This document shows positions 48,164 through 52,928 of a stretch of DNA of 52,928 bases, piece by piece; position 1 is the stretch's first letter, and the number at the start of each line of letters is the position of its first letter. Position numbers and translations under genes: made by a program. The stretch covers positions 1 to 52,928 of the forward strand of contig VGZC01000039.1 of NCBI GenBank assembly GCA_016872725.1. Direction: 5' to 3'. This stretch comes from Planctomycetota bacterium (lineage in GTDB: Bacteria > Planctomycetota > Planctomycetia > Pirellulales > Pirellulaceae). The notes below the pieces were generated by a model. The model was not told the DNA's origin. It saw only the letters and a program-made list of their open reading frames with translations, and made no database searches.

Positions 48164-51100
48164 TCACTTGCAGGAACCGATTGCTCCCACCCGGCATTCG
48201 GCGTCGGCTCTGAACCGATCCTGGAGCGCCTGCACGGTCAGTTCGTCCTCGCGCAGCGCCTCCATCGCCTTCACGGCGGCCTCGGCGGCCTGGATCGTCG
48301 TGATGCACGGCACGCCGCGCTGCACGGCCGCCGCGCGGATGCGTCCCTCGTCGGTCCGCGCCCCTTTCCCGCTCGGCGTATTGATGATCAGATTGACCGT
48401 TCCGTTGATCAAATGGTCAAGCAGATTCGGATGTCCCTCGGCGAGCTTCTTGACTCGGGAAACGGGGATCCCGGCCTCTTCGATCCGGATGGCCGTGCCC
48501 TCGGTGGCGAGCAGTTCGAAGCCGAGCTGAACGAGGCGCTGCGCGAGGGACGCGACGGCCTCCTTGTGGCGCGGCGTGACGCTCAGGAAGATCGGACCAC
48601 GCGTCGGAAGGACGACGCCCGCGGCCAGTTGGCTCTTCGCGAACGCGATCGAAAACCGTTCACTGACTCCCATCACCTCGCCCGTGCTCCGCATCTCGGG
48701 TCCGAGCACGATATCGACGCCGACGAACTTACGGAAAGGAAAGACGCTCTCCTTCACCGAAACGTGCGCGGGAATCGGTTCGCTCGTGATCCCGAGTTCC
48801 TCGAGGGAAACGCCCGTCATGATCTTCGCGGCGATCTTCGCGACGGGCACGCCGGTCGCCTTCGCGACGAACGGAACGGTCCGGCTGGCTCGGGGATTCA
48901 CTTCGAGCACATAGACGTTCATGCGGCCGTCTTCCTTTTTGACGGCGAACTGGATGTTCATGAGGCCGACGACGCGGAGTTTCCGGGCGAGCGCGTGCGT
49001 CGCCTCGCGGATCTCCTGCACGACGGGTCCGGGAAGGCTGTAGGGCGGGATCGCGCAGGCCGAATCGCCCGAATGCACGCCGGCCTCCTCGATGTGCTCC
49101 ATGATCCCCATCATGACCACGTCCCGCCCGTCGCTCACCGCGTCGACGTCGACCTCGGTCGCGTCCTCGAGGAACCGGTCGATCAGAACGGGTTGGCCCT
49201 GCGCCACGACGAACGCCTCGGAAACGAATCGCTCGAATTGAGGCTGGTCGTAACAAATCTCCATCGCGCGGCCGCCGAGCACGTAGCTCGGACGCACCAG
49301 CGACGGGAACCCGATCTTCTCCGCCTCGATGCGCGCCTGGCTCATCGTGCGGGCGATTCCATTGGCGGGCTGTTTGAGGTCGAGCGCGATGAGCAGTTGC
49401 TGGAACTTCTCGCGGTCCTCGGCCGCTTCGATCGTGTCGACGCTCGTGCCGATGATCGGCACGCCCTCGGCTTCGAGGGCTCGGGCCAGGTTGAGCGGCG
49501 TTTGGCCGCCGAACTGCACGATGACGCCGTCGGGTCGCACGCGGTCGAAGATGTTGAGCACGTCCTCGACGGTGAGCGGTTCGAAGAAGAGCAGATCGCT
49601 CGTGTCGTAGTCGGTGCTGACCGTCTCGGGATTCGAGTTGACCATCACCGATTCGATGCCCATTTCGCGCAGCGCGTAGCTCGCGTGGCAACAGCAATAG
49701 TCGAACTCGATTCCCTGTCCGATCCGGTTCGGACCGCCTCCGAGGATCATCACGCGGCGGCGGTCCGCCCGTTTGGGAGGCGTTTCGTCCTCGTCCTCGT
49801 AGGTCGAGTAGAAATAGGGTGTGAACGCCTCGAATTCCGCCGCGCAGGTGTCGACCGACTTGAAGGTCGCGACGATGGCGTGTTCCTTGCGCCGCGACCG
49901 CACATCGAGTTCATTCGCGTTCCAGATCGTGGCGAGCTGCCGGTCCGAGAAACCGTCGCGTTTGGCGGCGCGGAGCAGGCCGGCGTCGACCTGATCGAGG
50001 TTGGTGTCCCGAAGCCGAAGCTCGGTTTCGACCAGTTGGGCCATTTGATCGAGAAACCACGGATCGATCCCGGACAACTCGTGGATCGACTCGATCGACA
50101 TTCCGGCGAGGATCGCGTAACGCACGTACCAGACGCGCTCGGCCATCGGGACCGAGAGCCTCGAACGGATTTCGTCGGCCGAGGGTTGGAGATCGGTGCC
50201 CCACAGGTCGCGTTTGTCGCATCCCAGTCCGAAGCTGCCGACCTCGAGACCCCGCAGGGCCTTCTGGAGCGACTCCTTGAACGTGCGTCCGATCGCCATC
50301 GTCTCGCCGACGCTCTTCATCTGGGTCGTCAACGTCGCGTCCGCCTCGGGAAATTTCTCGAACGCGAATCGAGGCACCTTCGTGACCACGTAGTCGATCG
50401 TCGGCTCGAAACATGCCCTCGTCTTCCGCGTGATGTCGTTCGGCAATTCGTGGAGCCGATAACCGACGGCGAGCTTCGCGGCGATCTTCGCGATCGGAAA
50501 GCCGGTCGCCTTCGACGCGAGCGCGCTCGACCGGCTCACACGCGGATTCATCTCGATGACGATCATCCGGCCCGTCCGCGGATCGATGGCGAACTGGATG
50601 TTCGATCCGCCCGTCTCCACGCCGATCTCGCGGATCACGGCGATGCTCGCGTCGCGCATCCGCTGGTATTCCTTGTCGGTCAGCGTCTGCGCGGGAGCGA
50701 CGGTGATCGAATCGCCCGTGTGCACGCCCATCGGATCGAAATTCTCGATCGAACAGATGATGACGACATTGTCGTCGAGGTCGCGCATGACCTCCATCTC
50801 GTATTCCTTCCAGCCGATCACCGATTCCTCGATCAGGACCTCGGTCACCGGGGACTGGTCAAGGCCCCTTCGGACGAGCTCGTCGAATTCGTCCCGGTTG
50901 TAGGCGATCGCCGAACCGGAACCTCCGAGCGTGAAGCTGGGCCGGACCACGCACGGGAGCCCGACGAAATCGAGGACGCGGCGGGCCGCGGCGATCGTGC
51001 GAACGGTCTCGCCGCGGCAGACGTCGAGTCCGATCCGTTCCATGGCCGATTTGAATTGGTCGCGTTCCTCGGCCTTCGCGATCACGTCCGCGCGGGCCCC

Positions 51101-51448
51101 GATCATCTCGACGCCGTATCGTTCGAGGACGCCGTTCCGAGCGAGATCCATGGCCGCGTTGAGCCCCGTTTGCCCGCCGAGCGTCGGCAGGAGCGCGTCG
51201 GGACGCTCCTTGTCGACGATCTTCTCCAAAACGTCCCACGTCAGCGGCTCGATGTACGTGCGGTCGGCCGTCCCGGGATCGGTCATGATCGTCGCCGGAT
51301 TGGAATTGGCCAGAACGACCTCGTAACCCTCTTCGCGCAGCGCTTTGCACGCCTGGGTCCCCGAGTAGTCGAATTCGCAGGCCTGCCCGATCACGATAGG
51401 GCCGGAACCAATGAGCAGGATTTTTTGGATATCGGTTCGTTTGGGCAC
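48164..51448 (-). CDS. carB: carbamoyl-phosphate synthase large subunit
   Basis: Makes carbamoyl phosphate from bicarbonate, two ATP and the ammonia delivered by CarA. The 1094-residue protein has both ATP-grasp halves: first [46 protein letters not shown] and [18 protein letters not shown]; then [48 protein letters not shown] and [19 protein letters not shown]; the end is an MGS-like allosteric domain ([12 protein letters not shown]-like [14 protein letters not shown]). GTG 51448 starts the family core behind GGGAAAG. The esterase, hpt and glycosyltransferase genes follow it. Confidence 0.96.
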   Translation of the reverse strand: MPKRTDIQKILLIGSGPIVIGQACEFDYSGTQACKALREEGYEVVLANSNPATIMTDPGTADRTYIEPLTWDVLEKIVDKERPDALLPTLGGQTGLNAAMDLARNGVLERYGVEMIGARADVIAKAEERDQFKSAMERIGLDVCRGETVRTIAAARRVLDFVGLPCVVRPSFTLGGSGSAIAYNRDEFDELVRRGLDQSPVTEVLIEESVIGWKEYEMEVMRDLDDNVVIICSIENFDPMGVHTGDSITVAPAQTLTDKEYQRMRDASIAVIREIGVETGGSNIQFAIDPRTGRMIVIEMNPRVSRSSALASKATGFPIAKIAAKLAVGYRLHELPNDITRKTRACFEPTIDYVVTKVPRFAFEKFPEADATLTTQMKSVGETMAIGRTFKESLQKALRGLEVGSFGLGCDKRDLWGTDLQPSADEIRSRLSVPMAERVWYVRYAILAGMSIESIHELSGIDPWFLDQMAQLVETELRLRDTNLDQVDAGLLRAAKRDGFSDRQLATIWNANELDVRSRRKEHAIVATFKSVDTCAAEFEAFTPYFYSTYEDEDETPPKRADRRRVMILGGGPNRIGQGIEFDYCCCHASYALREMGIESVMVNSNPETVSTDYDTSDLLFFEPLTVEDVLNIFDRVRPDGVIVQFGGQTPLNLARALEAEGVPIIGTSVDTIEAAEDREKFQQLLIALDLKQPANGIARTMSQARIEAEKIGFPSLVRPSYVLGGRAMEICYDQPQFERFVSEAFVVAQGQPVLIDRFLEDATEVDVDAVSDGRDVVMMGIMEHIEEAGVHSGDSACAIPPYSLPGPVVQEIREATHALARKLRVVGLMNIQFAVKKEDGRMNVYVLEVNPRASRTVPFVAKATGVPVAKIAAKIMTGVSLEELGITSEPIPAHVSVKESVFPFRKFVGVDIVLGPEMRSTGEVMGVSERFSIAFAKSQLAAGVVLPTRGPIFLSVTPRHKEAVASLAQRLVQLGFELLATEGTAIRIEEAGIPVSRVKKLAEGHPNLLDHLINGTVNLIINTPSGKGARTDEGRIRAAAVQRGVPCITTIQAAEAAVKAMEALREDELTVQALQDRFRADAECRVGAIGSCK

Positions 51449-51546
51449 GACGTCGCTTTCCCTGGAACGGCGGCACCGCGACGATTCGGGAACGCGCGAC
51501 TCCCCGAAACCGGCCCGCCAATGGAATTCCCAACTAAAATCCCTCG

Positions 51547-51576
51547 AAATTACCACTTCCCGATGGGTGCCATCAA
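51547..51576 (-). promoter_or_regulatory. possible carB promoter
   Basis: On the minus strand TTGATG (51576-51571) and TAATTT (51552-51547) are 18 bases apart, giving a leader of about 90 nt. The -10 is weak. It lies back-to-back with the argH promoter. Confidence 0.3.
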
Positions 51577-51597
51577 GGGGCGGCGCGGCGGACTCCG

Positions 51598-51626
51598 TTG
51601 ACAGGCCGGTCCGATCGATTTAGCAT
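51598..51626 (+). promoter_or_regulatory. near-consensus sigma-70 promoter of argH
   Basis: TTGACA (51598-51603), a 17-base spacer and TAGCAT (51621-51626). The start would be near 51633, giving a leader of about 70 nt before GTG 51703. Confidence 0.68.
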
Positions 51627-51702
51627 AGGGACGAGCGTAACTCTTTACGAGAAATTGCTTTGTAGCGATTATTCCCGACTTGACGCGCGTGCGAGGGCCT
51701 CT

Positions 51703-52928
51703 GTGACGACCCCGTCCCGTTCCGGCGTCTTCGCGGCGGCGACCGATCGCCGCGTCGAAGCGTTCACGGAGAGCATCCGGATCGACCACCGCCTCTATGC
51801 GCACGACATACGAGGCTCGATCGCCCATGCCCGCATGCTCGCGCAGGTCGGCCTGATCGAGGAGCGCGAGGCGGACGACATCGAAGGCGCGCTGCGCGCG
51901 ATCGGTGGACAGATCGAAGCCTACTTGAAAGGTGATGACGCGTCGGAGTTCGCCTTTCGAACCGAACTCGAAGACATCCACATGCACATCGAGCAGGCGC
52001 TCATCGACCGGCTCGGCGATGTCGGCCGCAAGCTGCACACCGCGCGGAGCCGCAACGATCAGGTGGCGACGGCCATGCGGCTCTGGGTCCGCGACGCGCT
52101 CGATCGCGTCGATCGGCTGCTCGTCGATCTGCAGCGGGCGTTCGTCGCGCGGTGCGACGGCGATCGCCGCGTGATCCTCCCGGGCTACACGCACCTGCAG
52201 CGCGCGCAACCTGTGCTCGCCGCGCACGTCTGGCTGGCCTATTGCGGAAAATTCGAGCGGGACCGGGAACGTGTGCGCGACTGCCGGACGCGGGTCGATG
52301 TCTGCCCGCTCGGCGCCGCGGCGCTAGCCGGAACCACGTTGCCGATCGATCGCCGCTTCACGGCGTCGCGGCTCGGGTTCGCCCGAGTCGCCGAAAACAG
52401 CATCGACGCGTCGAGCGACCGGGATTTCGCACTCGAATCGGCGTTCGTGCTCGCGACGATCGCGGCCCATTTGAGCGGCTGGGCGGAGGAGTGGATTCTC
52501 TGGTCGACGACCGAGTTCGGCATGCTCGCTCTTCCGCACGCGTTCTGCACCGGCTCGTCGATCATGCCGCAGAAGATCAATCCCGACGTGCTCGAACTGA
52601 TTCGCGGGCGGTCCGGCCGGGTGATCGGCCAACTCCAATCGCTGCTCGTCCTCGTCAAGGGCCTTCCGCTCGCCTACAACCGCGATCTGCAAGAGGACAA
52701 GGAGAGCCTGTTCGGCGCGTTCGACACGGTCGAGCAATGCCTGGCGATGGCCGAACCGGTGGTGGCGGGGGCCGAGTTGAACCGGGCTTCGATCGCCGCT
52801 CGACTCGATCGAGGATACCTCGACGCCACGACGCTCATGGAATACCTGATCCGCCGGGGTCGACCGCAGCGCACGGCGCACCACGCGAGCGGCGCGTTGG
52901 TGCGCGAGGCGATGGAGCGCGGCGTTCG
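51703..52928 (+). CDS. argH: argininosuccinate lyase (cut by the window end)
   Basis: Last step of arginine synthesis: splits argininosuccinate into arginine and fumarate. About 408 codons are visible, with no stop before the window edge. Translation from GTG 51703 (GAGGG at 51693-51697) gives [95 protein letters not shown] and the family signature [19 protein letters not shown] with the catalytic Ser. About 50-60 residues are missing at the end. It diverges from carB. Confidence 0.95.
   Translation, partial: MTTPSRSGVFAAATDRRVEAFTESIRIDHRLYAHDIRGSIAHARMLAQVGLIEEREADDIEGALRAIGGQIEAYLKGDDASEFAFRTELEDIHMHIEQALIDRLGDVGRKLHTARSRNDQVATAMRLWVRDALDRVDRLLVDLQRAFVARCDGDRRVILPGYTHLQRAQPVLAAHVWLAYCGKFERDRERVRDCRTRVDVCPLGAAALAGTTLPIDRRFTASRLGFARVAENSIDASSDRDFALESAFVLATIAAHLSGWAEEWILWSTTEFGMLALPHAFCTGSSIMPQKINPDVLELIRGRSGRVIGQLQSLLVLVKGLPLAYNRDLQEDKESLFGAFDTVEQCLAMAEPVVAGAELNRASIAARLDRGYLDATTLMEYLIRRGRPQRTAHHASGALVREAMERGV

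Noticed and set aside
48113-51601. A 1162-residue open frame on the plus strand opposite carB
   Set aside because: Antisense shadow of a fully recognised carB; no domain likeness.

Overview
The window is one continuous stretch of GC-rich bacterial chromosome, densely coded on both strands. I see no rRNA, tRNA, CRISPR array, insertion sequence or phage gene. Several traits point to Planctomycetota, perhaps an Isosphaeraceae- or Pirellula-like lineage: a PilM-type protein continuing into a membrane-bound PilN-like part, two partner proteins with very Gly/Met-rich linkers, a protein Ser/Thr kinase, a response regulator with an RsbW-like ATPase, an SUMF1-type protein, DUF3299 proteins and a rare-sugar cluster of DUF4432, TIM-barrel and Gfo/Idh genes. 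The placement is inference from gene content and style; no 16S is present.

Layout. 0-3.9 kb: principal sigma-70 factor, then two adjacent DUF3299-type proteins. 3.95-9.9 kb: five co-directional sugar-handling genes (DUF4432 mutarotase-like, ManA-like cupin, two TIM-barrel isomerases, Gfo/Idh oxidoreductase). 9.9-14.2 kb: scpB, rpe, a histidine-phosphatase-fold protein lacking its catalytic residues, accD and a protein kinase. 14.4-18.6 kb (minus): a large GH38-like protein, cmk and plsC as one tight unit. 19.1-26.0 kb: a three-gene pilM-type operon behind a near-consensus sigma-70 promoter. 26.2-28.4 kb: a small ORF, an SUMF1-domain protein and a zinc-ribbon P-loop GTPase, translationally coupled. 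28.5-32.7 kb: class I aminotransferase, carA with a structured leader, dnaB. 32.8-38.3 kb (minus): glmU-like, prs, rplY, pth, rpsF, ssb, rplI, interrupted by one groES on the plus strand. 38.5-42.5 kb: argB-argD-argF-rph. 42.6-44.5 kb: a DegT aminotransferase and the wreck of toxin-antitoxin genes (DUF433, DUF5615, HipA). 44.8-52.9 kb: a response regulator, then a minus-strand run carB-esterase-hpt-glycosyltransferase, divergent from argH, which runs off the window.

How the genes work together. Arginine and pyrimidine supply is a clear theme: CarA and CarB make carbamoyl phosphate, ArgB and ArgD lead to ornithine, ArgF makes citrulline and ArgH releases arginine, so most of the pathway lies within 23 kb in three transcription units. 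Prs and Hpt add PRPP-linked nucleotide metabolism. The rplY-pth-rpsF-ssb-rplI block serves translation and replication. The 19-26 kb operon probably builds the inner-membrane platform of a type IV pilus or type II secretion-like machine with unusual low-complexity periplasmic linkers; together with the residue-stripped phosphatase homologue and the DUF5615/HipA chimera it is the least conventional content here.

Many starts are non-ATG with good ribosome binding sites (sigma factor, rpsF and argB on TTG; the second pilus-operon gene, carB and argH on GTG). Short tandem repeats with unrelated 10-39 bp units occur repeatedly in leaders, tails and linkers.
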